From an uncultured Sphingomonas sp. (GTDB lineage Bacteria; Pseudomonadota; Alphaproteobacteria; Sphingomonadales; Sphingomonadaceae), in NCBI GenBank assembly GCA_913776045.1, contig CAJYOI010000008.1:1-64000 (forward strand): DNA of 64,000 nucleotides. Reading direction: 5' to 3'. Position 1 is the stretch's first letter. Every line of letters starts with the position of its first letter. The translations under genes were made by a program, and so were the position numbers. The notes below the pieces were generated by a model, which saw nothing but the letters and a program-made list of their open reading frames with translations, was not told the origin of the DNA and ran no database searches. Below are positions 45,652-55,162 of this stretch, in pieces.

Positions 45652-47055
45652 ATGGTAGCGCGCAAGGCATTCATGGGGGTTCGGCTTCGGCGGTTGCGCG
45701 AGGAGCGCAAGCTTAAGCAGGTCGAGCTTGCCCGGGCGCTTGGCATCTCGCCCAGCTATCTCAATCAGCTCGAGCAGAACCAGCGCCCGCTGACCGTCCC
45801 GATCCTGCTGAAGCTCAATGCGGCCTTCGATGTCGACGTGCAGATTTTCTCGGAGGACGACGAGGCTCGACTGATGACCGACATCCGCGATGCCATCGCC
45901 GACGTCGAGGAAGCGGTGTCCGTTGCCGAGCTGCGCGAGCTGGCGACGAACATGCCCGCCGTCGGTCGCACGTTGATCGCACTGAATCGACGATATCGCG
46001 ATGCCGTCGAACGCGGCGATGCGATGGCGGCCGAACTCGGCGATGAATGGACTATCGGGGACCGCGCCCGTCAGCCCTTCGAGCAGGTCCGGGACTTCTT
46101 CTACGCCCGCCACAATCATGTCGAGTTGCTGGATGAGGCGGCCGAGCGCCTCTATCGCGATGCGGGCCTGAGCCCGCGCACGATACACGCCGGGCTGACG
46201 GCATGGTTGAAAGCGCGCCACGGGATCGCGGTGCTGACTGACGTCACCACCGCGCCACGACGCTTCGATCCCGCTGCACAAGCACTCACGCTGTCCGCTT
46301 CGCTGACACCCGGTCAGCGCGTGTTCCAGATGGCGACCCAGCTCGCCTTTCTCGAATTGAGCGAAGTGATCGACGACCTTGCCGACGACCCCGTGCTCGC
46401 CGATGCCGAGGCGCGCCGCCTTGGGCGGATCGGCCTCGCCAATTATTTCGCGGGGGCGCTGGTCCTACCCTACGCCGACTTCCTTGCTGCCGCCGAAGCC
46501 GAGCGGTACGATATTGAGCGTCTTGGACGGCGCTTCGGGGTCGGGTTCGAAACCGTATGCCACCGCCTGTCGACGCTCCAGCGGGCGGGTGCGCGCGGCG
46601 TGCCCTTCTTCTTCGTCCGCGTCGACCGGGCAGGCAATATCTCAAAACGGCAGTCCGCGACCGACTTTCATTTCTCGCGCGTCGGCGGCACCTGCCCGCT
46701 CTGGAATGTCTATGAGGCATTCGCACAGCCGGGGCGCGTCCTGCGTCAGGTCGCGCAAATGCCCGATGGGCGCAGCTATCTTTGGATCGCGCGAACGGTA
46801 GCAAGCGGGTCTGCCGGTTTCAGCGAGCCGGAGAAGGTGTTCGCGATCGGACTTGGCTGCGATCTGCGTCATGCGGGCCAGCTCGTCTATTCGCGTGGCC
46901 TCGATCTCGCCGATCCTTCCTTCGCGACGCCGATCGGCGCTGGGTGCAAGGTGTGTGAGCGCCCAGCGTGCCCGCAGCGGGCGTTTCCGCCGATCGGGCG
47001 GGCCCTCACTATCGACGAGAACACCGCCGCCCCCGTGCCCTATCCTGTTGCCTGA
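45652..47055 (+). CDS. short-chain fatty acyl transcriptional regulator (ScfR/RamB-like XRE family)
   Basis: This 467-residue protein begins with an XRE HTH (L-R-E-E-R-K-L-K-Q-V-E-L-A-R-A-L-G-I-S-P-S-Y-L-N-Q-L). A central IrrE/ImmA-like region (M-A-T-Q-L-A-F-L-E, A-N-Y-F-A-G-A-L-V-L-P-Y) and a C-terminal Cys-rich part follow (G-C-K-V-C-E-R-P-A-C-P-Q-R). This layout is that of regulators sensing short-chain acyl-CoAs and controlling prp or glyoxylate genes. Being divergent from the prp operon, it is its likely regulator. Confidence 0.9.
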   Translation: MVARKAFMGVRLRRLREERKLKQVELARALGISPSYLNQLEQNQRPLTVPILLKLNAAFDVDVQIFSEDDEARLMTDIRDAIADVEEAVSVAELRELATNMPAVGRTLIALNRRYRDAVERGDAMAAELGDEWTIGDRARQPFEQVRDFFYARHNHVELLDEAAERLYRDAGLSPRTIHAGLTAWLKARHGIAVLTDVTTAPRRFDPAAQALTLSASLTPGQRVFQMATQLAFLELSEVIDDLADDPVLADAEARRLGRIGLANYFAGALVLPYADFLAAAEAERYDIERLGRRFGVGFETVCHRLSTLQRAGARGVPFFFVRVDRAGNISKRQSATDFHFSRVGGTCPLWNVYEAFAQPGRVLRQVAQMPDGRSYLWIARTVASGSAGFSEPEKVFAIGLGCDLRHAGQLVYSRGLDLADPSFATPIGAGCKVCERPACPQRAFPPIGRALTIDENTAAPVPYPVA

Positions 47056-47477
47056 CGCTCGGCGCTGGCATCAGCGCACCGCCATGCGGCGATGATCGAT
47101 GGATCGGCTACCAGCCTGGCGACATCATCTACCCCGTACGTTCCGACAGATACGGGGTGTACTACGCGGGTCGTGACGGATCCCGAACGCGGCAAGCGCC
47201 CATCCTTGGTCCAGCGCAGCCGCTTATTTTTGGTGATCGGCAGGGCGGCCATGAACAGGCGCGGTGTGAGCGGACGGCGCGCCGGCCTCACCAGCGCATC
47301 CGTAAACGGCAGGATGATCGATCGCAGCGACAGGTTCGGGTGGACTGTTTCAACCAGCAGGTGATCCGCACCGCCGATCCATTCACGCTCCACCACCCCG
47401 CCGACTGTGGCAAACGTCGGCCCCGCATAGCGAGCCGTCATTTGGCTTCCGCTGACATTGGCTTCGAAAACTGACAC
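47040..47477 (-). CDS. hypothetical protein, 145 residues
   Basis: I do not recognise this protein. It starts at GTG, has no signal peptide, and contains R-E-W-I-G-G-A-D-H-L-L-V-E-T-V and a basic stretch T-K-N-K-R-L-R-W-T-K. Its stop overlaps the end of the convergent regulator by 16 bases. It lies 70 bases downstream of the TonB receptor on the same strand and could be cotranscribed. Coding status is not certain. Confidence 0.4.
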   Translation of the reverse strand: MSVFEANVSGSQMTARYAGPTFATVGGVVEREWIGGADHLLVETVHPNLSLRSIILPFTDALVRPARRPLTPRLFMAALPITKNKRLRWTKDGRLPRSGSVTTRVVHPVSVGTYGVDDVARLVADPSIIAAWRCADASAERQATG

Positions 47478-47546
47478 TAGGAAAAGCCGGGGCGGGGTCC
47501 GGTGTCACAACCAGACGGTTGTGACACCTGCCGAATGAAACTTACG

Positions 47547-49877
47547 CTAGAATCGCTTACGGATCGTCCCGAACACTTGGCGTGGCGACCCCGCTTGCAA
47601 CGTGTTGTTGAGGGACGCGGCCGAGTTGAAGAACTGACCGGATCCCAAAGCAGCTATATAACGTTTGTTGAACAGATTAGCGCCATTGACCTGAATTTCA
47701 AAGCCGGCCAGCGGCCCATCCACAGGGAAGCGTACCCCCAGCGCAGCGTCAAACAACACGTAGCCCTTAACCGTCACGTCCCCGGTGTAGGTGACGTTCC
47801 GGCGCGACGTGTATGCCCCGGCCAAATTGCCGAAGAACTGCCCGTCGTCGTAATTGACCTCCCCCTTGGCCAGATGGGCCGGGGTATCCACTGTCCGCAC
47901 GCCCTTGGTTGCAACGGTCGCGGTGCCGTTCACCGTGTTATCGTCATAGGTGCTGTCGTTGTAGGAGTAGGAACCGATCAGCGACAGGCTCCGCGCCAGA
48001 CGATAGGTCGCCGCAACCTCAACGCCCCGGCTGCTGACGCTGCCGACGTTCTGAAGGATGCTAGGGTTGCCAAGGATGTTGGCCCCGCTGAACGCCGCCA
48101 GCAGACGGTTCTCGAACTTTACATCATAGAGCGCCAGCACGCCCCGCAACGGACCGGCATCGAACCGCCAGCCAGCCTCGATCGTGCGCGACGTCTCGGG
48201 CTTTAGCACGCCGCGGATCGCTTCGAACCCGACCTGAGTGGTGCCGAAGGGTCCGCGAAAAGAGCTGATATAGGCGCGCATGTTCTCCGCATAGTTGGCG
48301 AAGAACTCCTGACGACCGGCACGATAGGTCGCGCCGATCTGCGGCTGAAACCAGTCCGTCGCAGCGATCCTGCCGTTGATGAAGGGCGTTCCGAACGTCG
48401 TCGTGATGCCGTTCGACACTCGCGCCCCCTTGAAACCGCCCGCGATCGTCAGCGCGTCGCTTAGCTTCCAGGTGTCGCTGATGTGAAAGTGATTGGTAAC
48501 GGTCGTCAGATCGGTCAGGAAGTCGGAGCGGAACGGGTTCTTGAGCAAGTCCGTCACATCGGGCCGATCGGTCTGGCTCACAGCATAATAGTTGCGATCG
48601 GTGATGGCATCATTGTCTTCGTGCCAGTAGCCGAGCTGGAAGGTATGATCGCCTAGGCGAGCCGTGGCGTTGACGATCCCTCCATCACGATTGATGCCGT
48701 ATTCGGTCGTGCGAACCGACAGCGGGACGCCGTCAGGCGAGAAGACTGCCGGCGTGTAAATCCCGCCCGACCCCTTGTCGGCATGATGATAGTAGGTGGC
48801 CAACAGATCGAGCCAGTCGGCAATCGGCACGGCGAGTTGCACGGCACCCAGATAGTCCCGCCGGATGCCGCCGCTGTCGTAGTAGGTGTCGTTGACGTTG
48901 GTGTAGGGTGCCGGAAAGACCAGCCCAGCGGTTGGGAACGGTAATGGCCGTCGCGCTGCGTTGGCGGTCTGGTTGGCGCTGATCTGAGACAGGCGGACGG
49001 CGGTGTCGAAATCGGGACGGAGAAAATCGAGGTCGTAGCCGATCCGCGAAAGCGAAGAAGGCGACAAGTCGGCGTAGTTGCGTTCCTTATGCAACGAGTA
49101 GTTGAGCCAGCCGGTCAGCGTCGCGTCGCCGATGCGCTGGACGATCTTGCCGTTCAGCTTGCGGTCGGTCTGCTGGCCGAAGCCCTTCCATTTGTCGGCA
49201 TCGTGATAGACGCCGGAGACGGATATCAGCGTTCCGGTGGGCAAGAGCCCGCTGTCGATCCGTCCGTAGAGATGCAAGGTGTCGTACATGCCATAGGTGG
49301 CCGCAACCTCGCCGCCTAGCGTTTCCGATGGCGCGCGCGACACGAACTCTAGGTTGCCGCCGAGATTGCTGGTCGAGGCGATGGCAAGCGACCCCGCCCC
49401 CTGCGACACATCGACACGCGCGATATTCTCTGCCGCGATTGCCCGGCTGATATGGAGGCCGTTGTGGTTGTTGTAGAACATGTCGCCAAGCGGCACACCG
49501 TCCAGCGCGTAGCCCATCTGGCTCTGGTTGAAGCCGCGAACCGACAGGCGCGTGCCCAGCTCGTAGCTGCCGAACGGATCGGAACTTTGCAGTGCCACGC
49601 CGGGCAATCGCGCGACCGCCTTCAGCGGTGAGCTGCCCGGCGGCAGGATGTCTATCGCTGCCTTCGTAACGGTCTGTTCCTGACGGACCCTGCCGGCCCC
49701 GTAAACGACGATCTCACCCTGTTCGTCGGAGGATTCCGCGCCATTGGCGTCTGTGACTGCGTCCGAAGAAACACTTTGCTGGGAGGTTACCGACTGCGCC
49801 TCTGCGGCCTCGGATGCCATCAGCAACGTGCTGGCGGAGCTTAGCAGAAGTGCACTCAGAATCTTGTATTGGCCCAC
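47547..49877 (-). CDS. TonB-dependent receptor, divergent from phoD
   Basis: A 776-residue receptor starting at GTG 49877, with a signal ending in A-E-A-Q, TonB-box-like E-I-V-V-Y, plug S-V-R-G-F-N-Q-S-Q-M-G-Y-A-L-D-G-V-P and a C-terminal Phe. The phrase F-Y-N-N-H-N-G-L in the plug is distinctive of a sphingomonad group. Divergence from a secreted phosphodiesterase suggests a phosphorus-containing substrate. That is inference; an iron substrate is also possible. Confidence 0.88.
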   Translation of the reverse strand: MGQYKILSALLLSSASTLLMASEAAEAQSVTSQQSVSSDAVTDANGAESSDEQGEIVVYGAGRVRQEQTVTKAAIDILPPGSSPLKAVARLPGVALQSSDPFGSYELGTRLSVRGFNQSQMGYALDGVPLGDMFYNNHNGLHISRAIAAENIARVDVSQGAGSLAIASTSNLGGNLEFVSRAPSETLGGEVAATYGMYDTLHLYGRIDSGLLPTGTLISVSGVYHDADKWKGFGQQTDRKLNGKIVQRIGDATLTGWLNYSLHKERNYADLSPSSLSRIGYDLDFLRPDFDTAVRLSQISANQTANAARRPLPFPTAGLVFPAPYTNVNDTYYDSGGIRRDYLGAVQLAVPIADWLDLLATYYHHADKGSGGIYTPAVFSPDGVPLSVRTTEYGINRDGGIVNATARLGDHTFQLGYWHEDNDAITDRNYYAVSQTDRPDVTDLLKNPFRSDFLTDLTTVTNHFHISDTWKLSDALTIAGGFKGARVSNGITTTFGTPFINGRIAATDWFQPQIGATYRAGRQEFFANYAENMRAYISSFRGPFGTTQVGFEAIRGVLKPETSRTIEAGWRFDAGPLRGVLALYDVKFENRLLAAFSGANILGNPSILQNVGSVSSRGVEVAATYRLARSLSLIGSYSYNDSTYDDNTVNGTATVATKGVRTVDTPAHLAKGEVNYDDGQFFGNLAGAYTSRRNVTYTGDVTVKGYVLFDAALGVRFPVDGPLAGFEIQVNGANLFNKRYIAALGSGQFFNSAASLNNTLQAGSPRQVFGTIRKRF

Positions 49878-50020
49878 GATCTAGTTTTCCGTATTTTTTG
49901 GCAAATCTTGAGAAGTGGCCGTTAGTTTCGCTCAATGGCGGTTTCATTTCGGATCCGGGACAATCCCATGACAGTAAAAATCGTCATGCCGGGGTCACGC
50001 GCGCGGCTTATCGGCAACCG

Positions 50021-51550
50021 ATGATCGACCTCCCGCCTCCAACACTGTGGCATCGCCGGGCCGTGATGATGGCGATGGCATCGCTCGCGGTTGCGCCATC
50101 CTTCCCACCAGATGCCCAAGCCCGTGCCGATAATGACCCGTTCGCGCTCGGCGTCGCCAGCGGTGATCCGTCGGGCGACGGCTTTGTCCTGTGGACACGG
50201 CTTATTGGACCGGCCCTCTTGCCGCTCGACGCGGCATCGGTCGCCGTGCGGCACGAGATCGCCGCCGATCCCGGGTTTCGCACTGTCCTTCGTCGCGGGG
50301 TGACGCCGGCCCGGCGGGAAGGCGCGCACAGCGTTCACGTCGAGGTCGTCGGCCTGCCCCCTGGCCGGCGTTACTGGTATCGTTTCCATGCCCTTGGCGC
50401 GACAAGCGCAGTCGGCTGCGCTGTCACTGTCCCCCCGACGAGCGATCGTCTGCGGCTCGCGGTATCATCCTGCCAGCATTGGGAACAGGCGCGCTTCGGA
50501 GCGTATCGCGACATGATCGCGCAGCAGCCCGATATAATCCTTCAACTCGGCGACTACATCTACGAGCAATCCTATCCGGACCAGCCCAAGGTTCGATCCT
50601 TCGGCGCACCGGAGCCGCTTGATCTCGCCGGCTATCGTCAGCGACACGCGCTCTACAAAACCGACCCCGATCTTCAGGCCGCGCACCGCGCCTGTCCGTG
50701 GGTGGTGACGTGGGACGATCACGAAGTGCTGAACGACTATGCCGGGCTCGCCAACCGGACCGGCGAGCCTGCCGCCATCTTCGCGGCCCGGCGTGCAGCG
50801 GCGTATCAGGCCTATTTCGAGCATATGCCGATCCGGCCGAGCCTTTGGCGCGGGTTATCGGAACCACGCCTCTACCGGGCGGTCGATTGGGGCGACCTCG
50901 CCTCGCTCGCAATCCTCGACACGCGCCAGCATCGCAGCGCGCCGCCGTGCGCGGACCCCGGCATTGCTCGCAACGTCCGGCTGGACGGCTGCGCGGACGC
51001 GGCCGCGCCTTCAGCGACCATCATGGGGGCGGCGCAGGAACGCTGGCTCGACGCTCGTCTCGCCAGCGAGCGGCGGCCTTGGACGCTGATCGGGCAACAG
51101 GTATTTTTCGCACCCCTGTATCTCGACAGCGCGGCGCGATCGACCTTCAGCGATCAGTGGGACGGCTATGCCGCCAACCGCAATCGCCTGCTGCGTGGCC
51201 TGTCGCGCATGAACACCCCCGGCCCGGTCATCCTGAGCGGGGATGTCCACTCCTTTTGGGTGAACGACCTCAATGATAGCGATGGTCGTCCGGTCGCAGG
51301 CGAAATCGTCACGTCGGCCTTGGCTGCGGCTTCACCCCCGGCAGGCCGCTTCGGTGACGTGCTGGCAAACAACGGCCACATACGGTTCAGCGATGTGGAA
51401 CGTGCCGGCTATGTGCTGATTGATGTCGGCCGCACCCGGCTTACCGCCAATCTGCGCGCGATCACGAACCGACAACAAGTGGACAGCCCCGTCACGAGCA
51501 TCGCGGCTTTCGCGATGGAGCGTGGGAGTCGCCGGCTCGTGCGCGCCTGA
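50021..51550 (+). CDS. phoD: alkaline phosphatase D (PhoD-like phosphodiesterase)
   Basis: This 509-residue protein has an N-terminal twin-arginine-like leader (W-H-R-R-A-V-M-M-A-M-A). The PhoD metal site follows: GDYIYEQ, W-D-D-H-E-V-L-N-D-Y and S-G-D-V-H-S-F-W-V-N-D. Family members cleave phosphate mono- and diesters outside the cytoplasm using Fe/Ca. The ATG at 50021 gives the normal leader; the frame before it is unlike the family. The upstream region holds one TGTCAT half-site on the minus strand but no full Pho box. Confidence 0.9.
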   Translation: MIDLPPPTLWHRRAVMMAMASLAVAPSFPPDAQARADNDPFALGVASGDPSGDGFVLWTRLIGPALLPLDAASVAVRHEIAADPGFRTVLRRGVTPARREGAHSVHVEVVGLPPGRRYWYRFHALGATSAVGCAVTVPPTSDRLRLAVSSCQHWEQARFGAYRDMIAQQPDIILQLGDYIYEQSYPDQPKVRSFGAPEPLDLAGYRQRHALYKTDPDLQAAHRACPWVVTWDDHEVLNDYAGLANRTGEPAAIFAARRAAAYQAYFEHMPIRPSLWRGLSEPRLYRAVDWGDLASLAILDTRQHRSAPPCADPGIARNVRLDGCADAAAPSATIMGAAQERWLDARLASERRPWTLIGQQVFFAPLYLDSAARSTFSDQWDGYAANRNRLLRGLSRMNTPGPVILSGDVHSFWVNDLNDSDGRPVAGEIVTSALAAASPPAGRFGDVLANNGHIRFSDVERAGYVLIDVGRTRLTANLRAITNRQQVDSPVTSIAAFAMERGSRRLVRA

Positions 51551-51629
51551 ACGGTCAGAGACGTTCGATCGACGACGCTGCGGACTGGGGCCGCCCGGTG
51601 CATTTGGCGAACAGGGCGATGGTTTGATC

Positions 51630-51822
51630 GCGGACACGGCCATGCTGGGCCGCTCGTTCCGGCAGGGCCGGTTCCTCGTTGCGCTGGTCGCGACCAACTT
51701 CGCCGTCGTGCCGATGTTGGTCGCGGTGCTACTGGCGTTCGCGCCGGCGGACCCGCTGGTGCGCCTAGACGTGCCGCTCTGCCCCTGCATCGATTACGTC
51801 GTCATCCGGGCGCTCCCGTGTA
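51630..51822 (+). pseudogene. fragment of an arsenic-resistance (bile-acid:Na+ symporter-like) transporter
   Basis: In one frame the DNA reads R-S-F-R-Q-G-R-F-L-V-A-L-V-A-T-N-F-A-V-V-P, then F-A-P-A-D-P-L-V-R-L-D-V and C-P-C-I-D-Y-V-V. This resembles transmembrane helices 2-4 of the Acr3/ArsB-like arsenite transporters, including the conserved P-C-I-D-Y-V-V. Both ends are missing and non-homologous sequence follows from about 51822. Confidence 0.6.
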
Positions 51823-51892
51823 GAACCTGTCCCATAGTGCATCCCTCCAGGCTTGCGCCGATGATGCACCATCAAATGCCGGGATCAGACAC

Positions 51893-51911
51893 CTAGAGCG
51901 GTTTCCGACCA
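51893..51911. repeat. 19-bp inverted repeat, left copy
   Basis: CCTAGAGCGGTTTCCGACC here is the exact reverse complement of 62218-62236. It may be a transposon end; no transposase directly adjoins this copy. Confidence 0.6.
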
Positions 51912-52025
51912 ATCTGCATCGTCGAGGATCCACAGGGGCACGGCTTTCTGATGGAGTGGACACCCCCGACGGCATCGATGAGCCAGAGTGGAGGAGTTGA
52001 AGCACCATTGTGGGAGGCGTCCGTA

Positions 52026-52372
52026 CCAGAGGTTACTACGATCGGATGGGATATGGCCAAGAATGTTTCCCTGCGCACGGAGTTGATGCTTCTGGTCGGG
52101 CGGTGTTCGGTCGAAGGCTCACGCGTGGCAAGCTGCTCGACTTCCTCTCTGCGCATCCGCGCTCTTGGTGGCGCTGGAGGCGTGCGGTGGTGCGCATCGT
52201 CGGGCGCAAGACCTGCGGGCGATGGGTCATGAGGTGCGGCCGATCCCACCGGCGTACGCCCAACCCGTTCGTGAAGCGCCACAAGAACGACGCGGCGCAT
52301 GCCAAAACCACGAGCTTTCGCCGCGAAGGCAAGTGCGGAACTACGGTCTGGTCACTCGACAGCGCGGCGTGA
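52026..52372 (+). pseudogene. IS110 family transposase remnant with frameshifts
   Basis: Three successive frames give the IS110 N-terminal pattern. They read T-T-I-G-W-D-M-A-K-N, then A-H-G-V-D-A-S-G-R-A-V and L-T-R-G-K-L-L-D-F-L-S-A-H-P. Next come L-E-A-C-G-G-A-H-R-R-A-Q-D-L and H-E-V-R-P-I-P-P-A-Y, then P-F-V-K-R-H-K-N-D-A-A-H-A-K. The conserved first acidic residues are present but the frame is broken and the C-terminal two-thirds is absent. Confidence 0.75.
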
Positions 52373-52391
52373 GGGCATTACTGTCGATGAT

Positions 52392-53030
52392 ATGTTATCC
52401 CATCTCAATAGGGCCGCAACCACCGCCCACTTTGGCGCAACGTGGGGATGCGACCTGTCCGCGATTGCCGATTTGACGACGAACCTCGCGGTCTGCCGCC
52501 GACCGACCGCTACCACTGCGTTTAATCCGAAAAACCTGAGCCAGGTCGACGACCTGTCGGGTGAATTCTCCGTCGCGGCGCTGGCGTCCAACCTACCGGG
52601 ACGTATGAGCGATGCTGGCTATGAGACGCCGGAAATGGACGCGCTTGCCAGCGACATCGCCAGTCTCGCCACGCAGTTTGCGCAGATCATGGATACCGAC
52701 CGGGTCGCAATCCGACTGGAGGTGGTCGAAACCGATGCCTGCCGCCGCTTCCACGCCGACTACGTCACCGCGCGGCTGATCTGCACCTATGTCGGACCGG
52801 GTACGCAGTGGCTCGACGCCGCCGATGCGGCCGCGCTGGCAGCGGGCGCCGATCCCGAGATGCTGACGATCCGCGACATCGGAACCGGCGACGTGGCGAT
52901 CTTCAAGGGGCGGCTCTGGGCACCAGACGCGCCGGCCATCCACCGATCTCCGCCGATCGCCGGCACCGGCGTACAGCGATTGGTGCTCGTCATCGATCCG
53001 GCCGCGTTGACGTCGACTTCTTACGCCTGA
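52392..53030 (+). CDS. DUF1826 family protein
   Basis: This ~212-residue protein carries the family core C-R-R-F-H-A-D-Y-V-T-A-R-L-I-C-T-Y-V-G-P-G-T-Q-W and the end D-V-A-I-F-K-G-R-L-W, H-R-S-P-P-I. DUF1826 genes occur in zinc/Zur-associated loci in other proteobacteria. ATG 52392 is the start that leaves IS110 sequence behind. GATATGTTATCC around it resembles a Zur half-site, so the real start could be slightly further in. It lies 20 bases before the receptor gene. Confidence 0.8.
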   Translation: MLSHLNRAATTAHFGATWGCDLSAIADLTTNLAVCRRPTATTAFNPKNLSQVDDLSGEFSVAALASNLPGRMSDAGYETPEMDALASDIASLATQFAQIMDTDRVAIRLEVVETDACRRFHADYVTARLICTYVGPGTQWLDAADAAALAAGADPEMLTIRDIGTGDVAIFKGRLWAPDAPAIHRSPPIAGTGVQRLVLVIDPAALTSTSYA

Positions 53031-53050
53031 CCATCTTTTCGGGGGACATC

Positions 53051-55162
53051 ATGCACATCTTCTACCGAGCCGTGCTGTGCGCGGTCGCCTGCGCGCCGAA
53101 CATCGCGACTGCACAGGACGTCGAAAGCGCGCCGGCTGACGACAAAGAGGTTCTCGTCCTCGGCACGCGCGAACAAGGCTATCGTGCGACCGTCGCGCCG
53201 CAGACGAACAAATCGACGACGCCGATCAAGGAAACGCCCTTTTCGGTCCAGGTCGTCACCCGGGAACTGATCCGCGACCGCGGCATTACGACCATCGGCG
53301 AGGCGCTGCGCTACGTCCCCGGCTTCAGCCCGCAGGTCGGCTTCGGTGCATCCAACGACCGCTTCTATATTCGTGGCTTCATCACGCCCTATAATCTGAA
53401 GAACGGCCTGCGCAGGTCGGCCTATGCGCCAGACGAGCAGTTGCAGAATGTCGAGCAGGTCGAGGTACTGAAGGGCCCTGCGTCCGCCCTTTATGGCCGG
53501 TTCGAACCCGGTGGCGTCGTCAACTTCGTCACCAAGAAGCCGCTGGCCGTGCCGTTCGCCGAAGTCTCCGCACTCTACGGATCCTTCGACCATCTGCGCC
53601 TGACCGCCGACGTGTCGACGCCGATCACCGACACGCTGGGCTTTCGCATCAACCTCTCTCGCGACACCCGCGACGGCTTCCGCGACTTCGTATTCGCACG
53701 CGACACCTTCGTGGCGCCGGTACTGCGATGGAAGCCGTCCGATCGGACCACGATCACGGTCGAGGGCGAGTATGCGCACAAGCGGGGCTATTTCGATCGC
53801 GGCTTCGCGAACGATCCCATCTTTCTCCTCGCCCCGCGCGAACGCCAATATGGCGAGCCCGACGCGCGCTACACCAACAAGGGCGGCATCGGCAGCCTGT
53901 TCGTCGATCACCGCTTCTCCGACGCCATCTCGGGACGGATCGCTTTCGGCTATTCGGACTTCACCAAAGACAGCTACTACTACGCCTACGGCTTCCCGCC
54001 GATCAGCCTTGCCGATCCCGCCCGCCCGCGCGTCAACCGGCGGCCGACCCTCGCCTATGACCGCCAACGCGACCTGACCGCGCAAGGCGAGCTGTACGCC
54101 CGCTTCACCACCGGCGACGTCGAACACAAGGCGCTGGTCGGCGTGGAATATGGCTATGACCATTGGCGCTTCGACGTCCGCACGCCGCCATTCGGCGTCA
54201 ACATCTCCGTCGATTTCTTCGCGCCCGTCTATGGCCAGCGGGCGACGCCGAACGTGCTGGTATCCGACGGCAGGTGGGACAGCGATTCGACCGCAATCTA
54301 CGGCCAAGACGAACTTAAGCTGGGCGATTTGCGCCTGCTGGTCGGGGGACGCTACGACCGGAACACGCTGCGCAACCGCGACTTCCTGACCGGCAGCGGC
54401 GCGGAGCCTACGAACCGCGGGGCGTTCAGCCCGCGTGCCGGCGTCACGTGGACACCCGTCCCGGCAGTGTCGCTGTACGCCAGCTGGTCGCGCTCGTTCC
54501 GGGGCCAAGTCGACGTCGGCCGGCTGCGCGACGGCGCACTGCCCCGCCCGCTGATCGGCGAAAGCTGGGAGGCCGGCGCCAAGGGCAGTTTTCTGGGCGG
54601 ACGCTTGACCCCGACGATCTCGGTGTTTGACATCATCCGTCGCAATGTCGCGGTGTCCGACCCCGACGACTTCGACCTAGTGCTCCAGATCGGCCGGTCG
54701 CGGTCGCGCGGCATCGAGATCGAGTTACCCGCGGTCATCACTCCGCGCTGGCGCGTCATCGCCAACTACACGCATCTCGATGCGATGGTCGAGGAAGACA
54801 GCTTCGTCACTCCAGGAGCGCGGCTGGTGAACGCACCGCGCCATTCGGCAAGCCTGTGGACGACCTACGACCTCGCCGGTCGCCTGCGCGGCGCCAGCAT
54901 CGGGTTGGGCGCGCAACACATCGGCGAGCGAGCGGGCAATACCAGCAATTCGATCGTGCTGCCCGCCTATACGCGGATCGATGCCAATCTAGCCTATGAC
55001 TTCGACGCCGGCTTCGGGCCGCTCCGGGCGCAGCTCAACGTGCTGAACCTGTTCGATCGTTTCAATTACGACAGCGGCGGCGCGTTCATCCCGCTCTATC
55101 CCGGCGCACCGCGGACAGTGACCGCCAGCCTGGCCTATCGTTTCGGCGGCGCGCGGCGGTGA
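53051..55162 (+). CDS. TonB-dependent metallophore-type receptor
   Basis: A 703-residue receptor with signal M-H-I-F-Y-R-A-V-L-C-A-V-A ending in T-A-Q and plug K-E-T-P-F-S-V-Q-V-V-T-R-E-L-I, a siderophore-receptor pattern. It also has V-E-V-L-K-G-P-A-S-A-L-Y-G-R and a barrel ending in S-L-A-Y-R-F-G-G. GGGGGA precedes the ATG. It is in one operon with DUF1826 and an ABC importer, so its ligand should be the importer's (metal-chelate or cobalamin type). Confidence 0.9.
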   Translation: MHIFYRAVLCAVACAPNIATAQDVESAPADDKEVLVLGTREQGYRATVAPQTNKSTTPIKETPFSVQVVTRELIRDRGITTIGEALRYVPGFSPQVGFGASNDRFYIRGFITPYNLKNGLRRSAYAPDEQLQNVEQVEVLKGPASALYGRFEPGGVVNFVTKKPLAVPFAEVSALYGSFDHLRLTADVSTPITDTLGFRINLSRDTRDGFRDFVFARDTFVAPVLRWKPSDRTTITVEGEYAHKRGYFDRGFANDPIFLLAPRERQYGEPDARYTNKGGIGSLFVDHRFSDAISGRIAFGYSDFTKDSYYYAYGFPPISLADPARPRVNRRPTLAYDRQRDLTAQGELYARFTTGDVEHKALVGVEYGYDHWRFDVRTPPFGVNISVDFFAPVYGQRATPNVLVSDGRWDSDSTAIYGQDELKLGDLRLLVGGRYDRNTLRNRDFLTGSGAEPTNRGAFSPRAGVTWTPVPAVSLYASWSRSFRGQVDVGRLRDGALPRPLIGESWEAGAKGSFLGGRLTPTISVFDIIRRNVAVSDPDDFDLVLQIGRSRSRGIEIELPAVITPRWRVIANYTHLDAMVEEDSFVTPGARLVNAPRHSASLWTTYDLAGRLRGASIGLGAQHIGERAGNTSNSIVLPAYTRIDANLAYDFDAGFGPLRAQLNVLNLFDRFNYDSGGAFIPLYPGAPRTVTASLAYRFGGARR

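Noticed and set aside
49878..50020. Pho box in the phoD promoter
   Set aside because: Only one TGTCAT half-site is visible on the minus strand; the second repeat does not match.
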